From: Balneolaceae bacterium
GTDB lineage: Bacteria; Bacteroidota; Rhodothermia; Balneolales; Balneolaceae
Assembly: GCA_017643365.1 (NCBI GenBank)
Contig: JAEPNO010000001.1
Coordinates: 1 to 64,000 of the forward strand
DNA length: 64,000 nucleotides
Reading direction: 5' to 3'
In this document: positions 54,718 through 64,000 of the stretch, piece by piece
How positions within the stretch are numbered: position 1 is the first letter of the stretch
Layout: each line of letters starts with the position of its first letter
Position numbers and translations under genes: made by a program
The notes under the pieces: model-generated
Database searches by the model: none
What the model saw: only the letters and a program-made list of their open reading frames with translations
Told to the model about the DNA's origin: nothing

Positions 54718-57700
54718 TTACTTAATAAGCATCATTTTCTTGGTCTGAGAGAAAGCTCCTGCTTTTATCTGATATACATACATACCAGAAGAAAGTGCAG
54801 ATGCATCAAAAGTTACAGTATGGTAACCCGCCGATTTCTCAGAGTTAACTATCTCAGCTACGCGTTGGCCAAGCATATCGTACACAACGATGGATACTTT
54901 AGAAGCCTCAGGTAAGCTGTAGTTAATGTTTGTTGATGGGTTGAATGGGTTCGGATAGTTTTGCTCGATTGCAAACTCGGTTGGAACCGCACCATCTACT
55001 TCGTTAGAAACAGACATGATATTCACGTTTTCTTCGAAAGTATCAGTTAATCCACCATTATCAGTTACCGTTAATGTAACAGTAAAGTCACCGGTAGTAC
55101 CGTAATCGTAGGTTGGATTTTGATCGGTACTGCTTGTTCCGTCACCAAAGTTCCATTCCCACGCAACAATTCCACCTGCCTGCATATCAATAGCATCGCT
55201 AGACATGTCGGCGAAGGTTACCGTTGAGCCGTCTACATTAGCAGAAAATTCTGCTGTTGGGGCGTCATTAATTGGAGTAATGATGATTGAAACCATCATA
55301 GAATCCATTGGTTCGCCTTCATGTCCTACGTAGAACATGGCATCTGTTTGACCGAAGAAGTTATCATCAGCTGAGAATGTAACCGTATGATTATCACTGT
55401 CGTGGCTGATTGATACTGCGTCATGCATCGGGCTTGCCCACACGAACAGATCTGCATCTTGCCCACCTACACCAGCAGCCATACGAACAGTACTCAATGT
55501 CAGACTTTCGTCTTCAAGGAATACATATTGTTGATCGCTACCTGTTGGGAAATGCGGAGTATTTCTCACAGAAATAAATACTGTGGCAGTATCGGTTAAC
55601 TGTCCATCGGTAATTACATATCTGAACCAATCCCAACCATCGAAGTTATAAGGTGCAACATACATTGGACCATCCAATGTGTATTTTACCTGTCCTCGAT
55701 ATGGTTCTTCGATGTCGTATAGCCAAATATTACCATCAACATCGAAATCATTCGAAAGGATGAATCCAATCATTTCGTATTCAACATCAATAACGCTTCC
55801 TTCAAGCACTGCTGTGAAGTCGTCGTTAGCTATTGGCTTCATGTTTGGAATCTCGAAATGAGTTACCTGTTCTGCATATCTGCTTACAAACAGATCATTG
55901 CTGTAATAATCGATAAATGTTACTGCAGCATAATAGCCAGGCCATAACCAAGGTGTATTAACTGTAACATTGAAAGACTGAGTAGCAGCTGAATCAATTA
56001 CACCTTCTGCCGGATCAACATAAGCCAATCTATCAGCAGTGTAAACATCCAGATCATCCCAACTTGCCCAAGCAGACTGAACAGACTGATCTGTTTCTAC
56101 AAGGAAGGCTAAGAATACATTTTCTTGTCCTGCAAACTGAGAAATATTGAATCCTGTGCGATGGAAACCGCCATCATTAAAGAAAGCGTCTTCACTGCTT
56201 CCGGCATAGATCAAATCAATACCTTCATCAGTTTCAACACCAACCCATACAGAGGCGAAATCCCAGCCTGATTCCAGTAAGAAGCTATAGGTGAATTCCA
56301 TTATAACTGCTTCACTAATCGGAACATCTGATAAATCAAATGTTGGTGAGAATGCAAGTGTATACGTGTTATTTAGGATATAGTAACCCCAAACAGTACC
56401 ATTTTCACTTTGATCCCCTACATCCAGCATATGGAATGGATTTTCATCTGTACCGAAGTTTTCTACCTCAAAAGTATTACCAAGTCCGAATGATCCATCA
56501 AAAACAGTCCATTCTTCTGATAATTCACCGGTTTCGAAATCTTCGAAATAGATATCCATAGCATCTATAGCAGGAGTCATTCGCGGACGGTCTGAACTAC
56601 GAACTTCAGCACGTGCAACAGAACGTTTTTCTGCATTTGCAAGAACTGTATTTCTGTGTTTTACAAGATCGATGCCTTCGCCTTCGCCTTTATCAGACGC
56701 AGCAAAGCGTTCGAGTGCTTTATCTCTGGATTCAGTCATTGTTGAGTTCAGGAAATCATCCGGCTGATCCCAGAATACGTAGGTTCTGGCAAAGTAGTCA
56801 ACATCCACTGTACCTGCGTTGTATGCATCGAAACTAAAGCTTAATGGTTCTTCGGTTGATACTTCGCCTAACCAGATTTCCATTGGATCAATTTGCAATG
56901 CTACGTTTCGTGCAGAGAATTCTGCAACGTGGCCGGCGTAATTTCCACCATTACCGTAGTATGAAATAAAGCCATTGGCGAATATGTCCGTGAACATTAC
57001 GAAATCACCAGGAGGTAATAATTCTGTTCTTATGGTATAGTCGATATCCATAGACTCACCCGGTGCCAGTTCACCACCTTTGTCGGAAGTGAAGTATGGG
57101 AAGTCATCAACAATAATACCAACATTATCAAATAATGCTCCAAAGCCACCGGCATAACTGAAATCAGAAGTAGCGATGAACCAGAATTCAACATTTTCGA
57201 AACCTGAGAATGCAGAAATATCAACCCAAACACGGTAGTAACCACCGTAATTGATGATTTCACCGGAATTGGTTCCACCGATGTATGCATAAGGCACACC
57301 ATCAACTACAATGTTAAGGAAGAACTCGTCCCAATAATCCTCTAATGCTACGTCAACATCAAAAGATAGGTAAGCCGGGCCACGCCCTGCTTCATATCCA
57401 CTGAAATCAAATGTTGGAGTAGCGGCAACAGTAACTGAGTTATCAGCATAACCATCAAAGAAGTCACCAAACATAAATACGTTGTTAACTCCACCTTCTC
57501 CGTCACCAATATCCACAAGATTCCAAACATCACCTTCTCCACCACTGAAATCAAGTACATCCCAATACATATCAACAGTATCGGCATCATTTAGATCATC
57601 CCACCAGATCCATTCAGGACCGGCAAGTTCAGCAGTTTCATTTGGGGTAGGATTTGCTTTAATAACCGGACGTTCACGGTCTCCACGTTCCAACATAACT

Positions 57701-60700
57701 TTAGCAGTAATATCGTTCAGGAATTCGATTTCGTTGTTATCTCCTACTTTATTAATTGGAGCCGCTTCTTTCTCGAAAGAAACCAAATCACTTACATAAT
57801 TTGACCACTCAAGATCGTAGTAAAACATGGCCTGAAACAGGCTGAATTCCATGTCAGCATTACCAATGTTTGATACCGTAAAGGTCGAGTTTAATTCTTC
57901 GCCATATGGCACAGAACCAAAGTTTTCGTAACCTGGAGTTACATCAACAAATGCGAAGCCTTGCTCGTGACCGATCAGAGCTAATCCAACACCACCAGCT
58001 GAAGTTTGAACATCCAATGTAGCTGTAAGATCTCCGGTCATTCCTTGATTATCAAAACCAACGAGTATACCAAATGCCTCACCAGCTGCAAGAGTTGGCA
58101 GTTCATCAGTAATCAGGTAGAAATTATCGGCATTATCACCGGTAATGGTTAACGATTGAACAGTTACATCACCATCGGTGTTGTTAACAATACCGGTTGT
58201 TTCCATTGCATCACCATCCACAAAAGTTCTCTGGAATTGATTAGTACTTCCACCGGCAATATCACCGCTGTTACCATAGGCAGTTACATCAAGAGCACCT
58301 AATGCACTTACACGTCCGCCTGCTCCGGTAACACCATCAAGTGAAGATACGGGCTCATTACCAGCTAATAAACGAGTCATTAACGCGTAGCCATCTTCAT
58401 CCGGATACATAGATTTAGCCAATGCTAAAATACCGGATACGTGTGGTGTAGCCATTGAGGTTCCACTTAGGTAAGCGTATTCCAGACCTGTAATGCTTGG
58501 TGGCAATGTAGATAGGATTGAAGAACCCGGAGCAGATACATCAACAGTGAAATAACCGAAATCAGAGAATCCAGAAAGGTTATCAGCATCATCAGAACTG
58601 GCTACAGTTATGATGTTTGGTGACTGAATATTATTTGGATAAGAGTAGAAAGGTAAATCATCTCTGTTAGAAGCACTGTTACCGGCACTTACTACCCAAA
58701 GAGCAGCATGTTCTGCATGGTCAAGTGCAAAATCAGTCATTACACTTACGAATTGCTGATCAGATTCAAGATCGAGGTAACCACCTCCACCCCACGATTG
58801 GTTAATACCGGTTATATCAACGCCAACATCTAAAAGGTCTGTGATATATTGGTAACCTGCCATAATGGTAATTGCATCTGTGCCACCCCATTCGTTGAAA
58901 ATCATAACGTTTATGATTTTTACATCCTGAGCTACACCAGAAACACCAATACCGTTGTTACCTTGTGCACCTAAGATACCAGCAACGTGTGTACCATGGA
59001 AACTACCGGGATTTAAGAAGCTGTTATCATTATAAGCAGGACTCCATCCCCAGAAATCATCCACGTAACCATTACCATCGTCATCAATGCCGTTCCATTC
59101 GTCATCGCTGATCATACCATCACCGTTCAAATCCTCGCCTGGATTCACCCAACGGTTTTCGTATAAATCAGGGTGCGAGAAATCAACACCATCATCATAA
59201 ACAACCATAACCACATCATCGCTACCAGTTGTCATTTCCCACGCAGCGAAAGCGTCAACATCAGCACCTTCTAAAGAATAGCCTGGGTTGAACGAACCGT
59301 CATTATTAAGGCCATATTGCAATGTTAACAGCGGATCGTTTGTTGGAAGTCCATTGTCGTAGAAGTACAAATTATCAATTGCTAAAATTGATTCTCCGGT
59401 AGGATTAGCACTAAAGATAATTTGAGCAATATTTGTAGTGTTTTGTAATCCTTCAAATGCATTTAGTGAGATATCTGCATATAACCATGTACTTTTTGGA
59501 TATCCGGTAAATTCGATTTCATGTTCTGAATCGTCACCACCGCCAAATGCTCCATCCGGACCAAAATCAACTAACTTAATGCGCATTGCATCGGTATTAG
59601 GCGTCCACACATTGAAGTGAAGGTTAGACATTTCAGTAATGTCAATTTGATTCGATACTGTTTCGATTCCAACAAAATCTAAATCTGAATAGCTTAAGAA
59701 AGCATTTCCATCTACTGTATCTACTTCGAAGGTAGCTGATGACCAATCCGTACGGTATGTATCTACAGGCACATCATCATAAGAGTCACTGAAAATAGAA
59801 ATTACCATTGAAGAGTCTACATCAGGAGATGGCGCTGCAGTGATCGGGGTATTCACTTGACGAATGGAAACGTCATCAAAATATACTGAGCTAGCATCAA
59901 AACCAGCTTCGAGGCTGAGTTTCATTCCTGGAATAACACCATCCGGTGAATAGAACTTTTCATACAGGTAAAACTGGAAAGTGAACATCGTTGGTTGATC
60001 ATCAACCGTTACAACTTCATTAAAAACTGGCACGAAAGCATCAAAATTCTGGCCAAAGTAAGCGGCAATATCTTTTACTACGCCGGAATCTGCCCAGGCA
60101 GTAAAGCTAATTTCGTATGCTCCGCCAATTTCCATTTGATCAATATCGCTGTCACTAAATTCGTTGATCAATTGAATGTACCAAGCCTCACCGGTAGGCC
60201 CGGTAATATTTGTTACAGATGCAAAATCATTTGTTCCGCCATCATCTAGAGAGTCGGTCATAACAGTAATGTCTGCATTTGTACCTTGCCAATCAGCTAA
60301 GAACGAAACCCAGTTTGAAGTAAAGCCACCGGTAAAATCTCCACCTATAACTAATTCATCTCCATAGATGGCAGTTAGTGAAGGAAATGGATTTTCTCCA
60401 ATTGCGTTAATGGTTATCTGATTTGAAAAATCTACGGGAGTAGACTTCATTTCATCTCTGTAAAAAACATAGTTTGGAAATGCTTGTACGCCAGGAATTC
60501 GATTTAAACGCGAAATTGCGTCTTCCATATTACCTGAAACAATCCATTCTTCTACGCCCTGTGCTTTAATAGTTCTTCCTATTGTAGCATTTAGTTGCGT
60601 GCGAAGTGTAGCAGTCATTTGTTTTGGGGAATATGCTTTCCCTTTAACTATAACAGCTTCGTCGCTGATTTTAACAACAATACTGTTTTCGGCAACAGTA

Positions 60701-60804
60701 TTATTATTTAATGTCGTTGTTTTGATCTGAGCCTGTACACTCGAACTGTACCCTAGTACAACTGCAAGCAACAAAAGCAGACCCCTTATTGATCTATTAA
60801 TCAT
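54718..60804 (-). CDS. Giant T9SS-exported subtilisin-like (S8) peptidase with CBM, MAM-like and PKD modules
   Basis: The 2028-residue protein has a signal peptide (LLLLLAVVLGYSSSVQAQ) and an S8-type propeptide (~30-130). Two CBM4/9-like beta-sandwich modules (~150-475) sit before the catalytic domain (~490-830). The triad is visible: Asp in VVYDDGVDFSHPDL (~536), His in FHGTHVAGILG (~601), Ser in LSGTSMATPHVSGI (~782). A calcium-type loop (DLNGDGMISDDEW) is inside the domain. After it come two [ASH-like plus MAM-like] modules, tandem cadherin-like domains, a PKD domain and the T9SS tag. It should degrade proteins at or outside the cell surface. Confidence 0.93.
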   Translation of the reverse strand: MINRSIRGLLLLLAVVLGYSSSVQAQIKTTTLNNNTVAENSIVVKISDEAVIVKGKAYSPKQMTATLRTQLNATIGRTIKAQGVEEWIVSGNMEDAISRLNRIPGVQAFPNYVFYRDEMKSTPVDFSNQITINAIGENPFPSLTAIYGDELVIGGDFTGGFTSNWVSFLADWQGTNADITVMTDSLDDGGTNDFASVTNITGPTGEAWYIQLINEFSDSDIDQMEIGGAYEISFTAWADSGVVKDIAAYFGQNFDAFVPVFNEVVTVDDQPTMFTFQFYLYEKFYSPDGVIPGMKLSLEAGFDASSVYFDDVSIRQVNTPITAAPSPDVDSSMVISIFSDSYDDVPVDTYRTDWSSATFEVDTVDGNAFLSYSDLDFVGIETVSNQIDITEMSNLHFNVWTPNTDAMRIKLVDFGPDGAFGGGDDSEHEIEFTGYPKSTWLYADISLNAFEGLQNTTNIAQIIFSANPTGESILAIDNLYFYDNGLPTNDPLLTLQYGLNNDGSFNPGYSLEGADVDAFAAWEMTTGSDDVVMVVYDDGVDFSHPDLYENRWVNPGEDLNGDGMISDDEWNGIDDDGNGYVDDFWGWSPAYNDNSFLNPGSFHGTHVAGILGAQGNNGIGVSGVAQDVKIINVMIFNEWGGTDAITIMAGYQYITDLLDVGVDITGINQSWGGGGYLDLESDQQFVSVMTDFALDHAEHAALWVVSAGNSASNRDDLPFYSYPNNIQSPNIITVASSDDADNLSGFSDFGYFTVDVSAPGSSILSTLPPSITGLEYAYLSGTSMATPHVSGILALAKSMYPDEDGYALMTRLLAGNEPVSSLDGVTGAGGRVSALGALDVTAYGNSGDIAGGSTNQFQRTFVDGDAMETTGIVNNTDGDVTVQSLTITGDNADNFYLITDELPTLAAGEAFGILVGFDNQGMTGDLTATLDVQTSAGGVGLALIGHEQGFAFVDVTPGYENFGSVPYGEELNSTFTVSNIGNADMEFSLFQAMFYYDLEWSNYVSDLVSFEKEAAPINKVGDNNEIEFLNDITAKVMLERGDRERPVIKANPTPNETAELAGPEWIWWDDLNDADTVDMYWDVLDFSGGEGDVWNLVDIGDGEGGVNNVFMFGDFFDGYADNSVTVAATPTFDFSGYEAGRGPAYLSFDVDVALEDYWDEFFLNIVVDGVPYAYIGGTNSGEIINYGGYYRVWVDISAFSGFENVEFWFIATSDFSYAGGFGALFDNVGIIVDDFPYFTSDKGGELAPGESMDIDYTIRTELLPPGDFVMFTDIFANGFISYYGNGGNYAGHVAEFSARNVALQIDPMEIWLGEVSTEEPLSFSFDAYNAGTVDVDYFARTYVFWDQPDDFLNSTMTESRDKALERFAASDKGEGEGIDLVKHRNTVLANAEKRSVARAEVRSSDRPRMTPAIDAMDIYFEDFETGELSEEWTVFDGSFGLGNTFEVENFGTDENPFHMLDVGDQSENGTVWGYYILNNTYTLAFSPTFDLSDVPISEAVIMEFTYSFLLESGWDFASVWVGVETDEGIDLIYAGSSEDAFFNDGGFHRTGFNISQFAGQENVFLAFLVETDQSVQSAWASWDDLDVYTADRLAYVDPAEGVIDSAATQSFNVTVNTPWLWPGYYAAVTFIDYYSNDLFVSRYAEQVTHFEIPNMKPIANDDFTAVLEGSVIDVEYEMIGFILSNDFDVDGNIWLYDIEEPYRGQVKYTLDGPMYVAPYNFDGWDWFRYVITDGQLTDTATVFISVRNTPHFPTGSDQQYVFLEDESLTLSTVRMAAGVGGQDADLFVWASPMHDAVSISHDSDNHTVTFSADDNFFGQTDAMFYVGHEGEPMDSMMVSIIITPINDAPTAEFSANVDGSTVTFADMSSDAIDMQAGGIVAWEWNFGDGTSSTDQNPTYDYGTTGDFTVTLTVTDNGGLTDTFEENVNIMSVSNEVDGAVPTEFAIEQNYPNPFNPSTNINYSLPEASKVSIVVYDMLGQRVAEIVNSEKSAGYHTVTFDASALSSGMYVYQIKAGAFSQTKKMMLIK

Positions 60805-60850
60805 AGAACCCTCTGGTATGATTGGTTATTATTTAACTAGATGTGATAAC

Positions 60851-60874
60851 CCCTTATTTCCCCCGAAATAAGGG
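60851..60874 (-). promoter_or_regulatory. Perfect hairpin upstream of the S8 peptidase
   Basis: CCCTTATTTC (60851-60860) pairs with GAAATAAGGG (60865-60874), 4-nt loop, 47 bp upstream of the start. No T-run follows on the minus strand, so it is likelier an untranslated-leader structure or operator than a terminator. Confidence 0.5.
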
Positions 60875-61060
60875 TATGTATCAAGGTGGGTAATTACGTA
60901 AAATCTAAGTTGAATTGCACCCTATTTTTTTACAATCTGATACAAATCATACCGTTCCGATAATAAATTTGGATGCTGTAAGTTCCTCTGTTTCAAGGCA
61001 CCTACTAACTCAATGGGTATAGAAAAGCGCTTTCTTAAAATTTTCTAATAAATAACAGTG

Positions 61061-61603
61061 TTAATTGCTAAAAGAAGATTGATATGCAGCGGTTCCTGAA
61101 AATGCAGCCCAATATCGTGGATGGCCATTAAAACCAGATTTGAACATTTGGTGGGCCTGATCTTTAGTGATTGAAATCTGAACAATCGCTCTATAACTGT
61201 TATCATGGCTTGATGTATAGCTATTTTTACTTTCAGAAAAAGTGCTTACATCACTATGAGCGTTTCTTAAAAGTAGTATAAAATCTGCGTTTTTTGAAGC
61301 CGCAATATTATCTCTTTCCATGTCGAGGCGAATATCTTCGGCTAGTTTACCTAAGCTGGTACTTAATTTATTTTGGGCATCGATGGTAGCTCGAGAAATG
61401 GCATCGGTTGAGTCTGCCGCAATTGCGACTCCATAGCCGTAAAACGCTAGTGAATCAGACGAAAACCCATTACTACTATACCAAGAAGGAAATATACCGG
61501 AGGATGTTGGTGTAGTTGAAACAAGTTCTTTCGTGCTTCCAGTACACGAAACTAATACAGTTATTAGTAAAATTGATCCGAATAGAAAAGAAGAAAATTT
61601 CAT
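61061..61603 (-). CDS. LPP20-like lipoprotein
   Basis: The 180-residue protein has a lipoprotein signal (GSILLITVLVSC, Cys20). The rest resembles the LPP20 family: FPSWYSSNGFSSDSLAFYGY, AIAADSTDAISRATIDAQNK, KLSTSLGKLAEDIRLDMERD and YRAIVQISITKDQAHQMF. Members are outer-membrane or periplasmic lipoproteins of unclear role. Its ATG follows the HtrA-like stop with no gap, so it is translated from the same mRNA, which suggests an envelope-stress context. Confidence 0.8.
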   Translation of the reverse strand: MKFSSFLFGSILLITVLVSCTGSTKELVSTTPTSSGIFPSWYSSNGFSSDSLAFYGYGVAIAADSTDAISRATIDAQNKLSTSLGKLAEDIRLDMERDNIAASKNADFILLLRNAHSDVSTFSESKNSYTSSHDNSYRAIVQISITKDQAHQMFKSGFNGHPRYWAAFSGTAAYQSSFSN

Positions 61604-63127
61604 TTAGTTTTTTTGCAGCTCGATGTAGCCTATTGCGTTTTCGTCGTTTACAACTTTCAAGATAATTGAATCATCGTTAGAAAGTTTATCTGCAACAAGT
61701 TCTTCTAAAGTTTCGAGATCTTCAACTGTTTCTTCATTTACAGCAATAATTATTTGAGATTCTCTTAGGCCTCTATTCCAGGCTTCAGAATACTTGTAAA
61801 CATGCGAGATTATTAAGTCGAACTCTTGGTCATTTTCGGGTTTGGCCAATGCCATTACCCTAAAGCCTAAATCAAATTCGTGAAAATCTACCCCGTAATT
61901 ATTGTCTTCCGGTGATGTATCTTCTAAAATTGGTTCGTCCTCAAAAGCTAATTCCTCAACCGGTGCAGGTTCCAGTTTTTTTAGCTGAACATCTAAATTG
62001 AAAACATCTCCACTACGCCAAATAGTCAAATCTACATATTCGCCGGGACGCATTACAGCTACTTTTTCTTGTAACTCGTTCGATTCGTTTACGGTTTGCC
62101 CGTTTACTGATAAGATGACATCCCCGGATTTTAACCCTGCATTATAGGCGGCACCATCTTGTGGAGTACCAATAATTTCTACGCCTTTTACTTCTTCAAG
62201 GCCAATATCCTTTGCTCTTTCAAAATCGACTGCAGCTATTGTTACTCCAAGTAATCCACGCTGTACTTCACCAAATTCTATGATATCGGTGGCTACTTTT
62301 AACGCTAAATTACTTGGTACAGCAAAACCATACCCTTGATATGATCCACTTTGAGATGCAATTGCCGTGTTAATGCCAATCAATTCTCCAGCGGTGTTTA
62401 CTAGTGCACCACCACTGTTTCCTTTATTTATGGCAGCATCTGTTTGGATAAAACTTTCGATGCGCATTCTATCGTTGATGATTTGTACATCACGACCTAA
62501 AGCACTTACGATTCCAGCGGTAACAGTGGATCTGAGCCGAAATGGATTTCCTATTGCCAATACCCATTCCCCAACATCAACGGTATCAGAATTACCAATA
62601 ATTACTGCGGGCAGGTTTTCTGCATTTATTTTGATGACAGCTAAATCGGTACTTGGGTCCTGCCCTACTAAACGGGCTGGATATTCTCGTTTATCGTTTA
62701 ATACCACTTTAAGTCCATTGCGAACGGCACCTTCAATTACATGATAATTGGTTAAAATGTATCCATCTTTAGTTATAAGCACGCCGGAACCAACCGTTCG
62801 GGCTCTTTGTGGCATCAATCTATCCCAAAGTTCATCACTAAAATTGTGTATCTCATCTTCCGGCACATTTACCGGAATAATTGTTTCTATATAAACTACG
62901 GTGGGAGTTACTTCTTCGGCTATTTTTTTGAATATGAATCGGGCATCGTAATCGGCAAGGTCTTCGTCTTCGATAAATGGAGTTTCGCTGCGAGTAACTT
63001 CGGTTACAGTAACTTCGCTTAGAGGTGCCAACTCAGGATTGATGCTGTAAAGTGCTACAATAGTTCCAATTGAAATCCCAACAAGAAGTAGTAGTAATGC
63101 TGTTAAATAGAGTTCTCTTTTTTTCAT
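61604..63127 (-). CDS. HtrA/DegP-like serine protease with two PDZ domains
   Basis: ATG 63127 overlaps the recO stop by 1 nt (TGATG) and gives 507 residues. A membrane anchor or signal (LTALLLLLVGISIGTIVALY) comes first. The trypsin-like triad is visible: His in TNYHVIEGA (~133), Asp in STDLAVIKI (~164), Ser in NKGNSGGALVN (~238). PDZ1 (~285-385; LLGVTIAAVDFERAKD, AYNAGLKSGDVILSVNGQ) and a C-terminal PDZ2 (~415-507) follow. It should act in the periplasm on misfolded proteins. The neighbouring lipoprotein may be a co-factor or client (inference). Confidence 0.93.
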   Translation of the reverse strand: MKKRELYLTALLLLLVGISIGTIVALYSINPELAPLSEVTVTEVTRSETPFIEDEDLADYDARFIFKKIAEEVTPTVVYIETIIPVNVPEDEIHNFSDELWDRLMPQRARTVGSGVLITKDGYILTNYHVIEGAVRNGLKVVLNDKREYPARLVGQDPSTDLAVIKINAENLPAVIIGNSDTVDVGEWVLAIGNPFRLRSTVTAGIVSALGRDVQIINDRMRIESFIQTDAAINKGNSGGALVNTAGELIGINTAIASQSGSYQGYGFAVPSNLALKVATDIIEFGEVQRGLLGVTIAAVDFERAKDIGLEEVKGVEIIGTPQDGAAYNAGLKSGDVILSVNGQTVNESNELQEKVAVMRPGEYVDLTIWRSGDVFNLDVQLKKLEPAPVEELAFEDEPILEDTSPEDNNYGVDFHEFDLGFRVMALAKPENDQEFDLIISHVYKYSEAWNRGLRESQIIIAVNEETVEDLETLEELVADKLSNDDSIILKVVNDENAIGYIELQKN

Positions 63128-63864
63128 CAAAAATCCTTTAGCATCTGATCAAAAATCGAATCTGATTTACGATCCTGATAACCGTCAATATGATACTTAT
63201 AATAAACATCTAAATGATGTATTAATTGCTTTAGTTCCGAGCCTGCTAATCCTAATTGTAAAATGCTCATACTTCTTGAGCTAATTGCAAGATGAAGAAA
63301 CCGACTTTGTTTCACGGTTAACTTATAAGAAAGTTCCGTTTGGTAATTTTGAGATACCTGCCCATGCGATATATCAAAAAACATGTTATTAAATGTATCG
63401 GCTTCATCAAAGCTGATATTAAATCCTAACAACTCAGCGCAACGCACTTGTATATACGGAAAAATTGAAGGATCAACAGAATCTACCTTTGCCAACCATG
63501 TAATAAAGGTAGATAAAAAATTGAACAGCGATGAGTTTTCTTCGTTCTCGTGGATTAGCTGGCTAGAAAACTCAAGAACACTATATAATATAGCCGCTTT
63601 GTGGAAATCGCTTCGAAATGCAAGCGATCCTGAATTTATGGAAGCTTCGGTAAGGCTTTGAACCGAGCGAGATGATTTATAATAATAAACAACGTCTAGA
63701 ATGTTCCCTATTTCGATAACGCCTGCAAGTTTACTTTTTGGACGTTTAACCCCTCTAGCAATTAATGCAATTTTGCCGTGTTTTTGCGACAGAACAGTCA
63801 GAATTTTACTGGAATCCTGATAATCTACACTTTTTAAAATAATGGCTTGAGTATGAGTGATCAT
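63127..63864 (-). CDS. recO: DNA repair protein RecO
   Basis: The 245-residue protein has the RecO OB-fold N-terminus (HTQAIILKSVDYQDSSKILTVLSQKHGKIALIARGVKRPKSKL) and a helical C-terminal domain without clear zinc-binding cysteines. RecO loads RecA at gaps and anneals strands in recombination repair. Length is normal. It is the first gene of the recO-HtrA-LPP20 unit, an unusual pairing of repair and envelope genes. Its start is 43 bp from the stop of the upstream response-regulator gene. Confidence 0.92.
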   Translation of the reverse strand: MITHTQAIILKSVDYQDSSKILTVLSQKHGKIALIARGVKRPKSKLAGVIEIGNILDVVYYYKSSRSVQSLTEASINSGSLAFRSDFHKAAILYSVLEFSSQLIHENEENSSLFNFLSTFITWLAKVDSVDPSIFPYIQVRCAELLGFNISFDEADTFNNMFFDISHGQVSQNYQTELSYKLTVKQSRFLHLAISSRSMSILQLGLAGSELKQLIHHLDVYYKYHIDGYQDRKSDSIFDQMLKDF

Positions 63865-63907
63865 ACTACAAATTAGCCTTGCTGTAGTTTAATTAAAACC
63901 CTGAATA

Positions 63908-64000
63908 TTAAACTACTTCTTTAAGAACAAGATCAATCGTTTCAACTAGGGCAATAGTTTCAAATGGTTTGCCCAGCATTTTTCGAGCCCCTAAATTTAT
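63908..64000 (-). CDS. Response-regulator receiver domain, C-terminal fragment
   Basis: A minus-strand frame running off the right edge encodes 30 residues ending GARKMLGKPFETIALVETID followed by a short helix and a TAA stop at 63910. The GA...L.KPF pattern with the conserved Lys-Pro is the beta5-alpha5 part of CheY-like receiver domains. No output domain follows, so it ends as a single-domain or C-terminal receiver. The rest of the gene lies outside the window. Confidence 0.6.
   Translation of the reverse strand: MNLGARKMLGKPFETIALVETIDLVLKEVV

Overview
The window reads as a chromosomal segment of a marine-type member of the Balneolota/Rhodothermota-Bacteroidota group. This is inferred, not proven. 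The supports are five large exported proteins ending in a type IX secretion (T9SS) C-terminal domain of the NYPNPFNPS...MMLIK type, moderately AT-rich DNA, frequent TTG starts, and spacers full of short hairpin repeats. No rRNA, tRNA, CRISPR array or intact transposase gene was seen.

Layout. 1-3339: a SatD-like protein with a small membrane partner behind a striking array of heptamers, then a conserved protein of unknown function. 3482-9089: two T9SS cargo proteins, an FG-GAP/VWA-like protein and a GH13 alpha-amylase. 9136-11119 (minus): holA, an ECF sigma factor and a tiny anti-sigma-like protein. 11191-13599 (plus): amidohydrolase lipoprotein, small coiled-coil protein, DUF2805 protein, bactofilin. 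13664-16488 (minus): asnS and an M16 peptidase. 16600-17540: a gene-free stretch holding a GGATCA-rich repeat and a tandem array of ~229-bp units headed by REP-like hairpins. 17552-29411 (minus): the conserved rimP-nusA-infB-rbfA-truB-ribF ... rpsO-pnp cluster, interrupted by katG with its own operator-like palindromes and terminator. 29601-32859 (plus): sortilin-like propeller protein and a DUF192 lipoprotein. 32967-37680 (minus): prfB (with the classical +1 frameshift), nadB, coaE, fbp and a DUF883-like membrane protein. 37777-39997 (plus): btaA-btaB betaine-lipid genes and a molybdenum-carrier-like protein. 39981-40594 (minus): a ParE/ParD-like toxin-antitoxin pair. 40783-48049 (minus): LRR, cadherin/FN3-like and beta-helix exported proteins. 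48194-54602 (minus): a heterodimeric ABC exporter whose half-genes flank an RNase Z with an RGG-rich tail, preceded by an AtuA-like gene. 54718-60804 (minus): a 2028-residue T9SS subtilisin. 61061-63864 (minus): recO, HtrA-like protease, LPP20-like lipoprotein. 63908-64000: the end of a response regulator.

How it fits together. The core genes are translation, RNA turnover and cofactor functions in conserved clusters. Around them sits a secretome of T9SS-tagged enzymes and adhesins, with a DegP-like protease and a lipoprotein for envelope upkeep. Adjacent T9SS genes carry near-identical sorting tags at the DNA level.

Most notable observations: several families of short intergenic repeats appear to have entered coding sequence (a loop in the molybdenum-carrier-like protein, the N-terminal region ahead of a signal peptide, the C-terminal tails of two proteins); a 14/15-bp-phased heptamer array lies upstream of the SatD gene; a composite REP tandem array is present; paired Fur/PerR-like palindromes precede katG; an attenuator-like hairpin lies directly ahead of rimP; and a motif is shared by the promoters of two exported-protein operons. 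I found no single self-contained system that I can call new with confidence.
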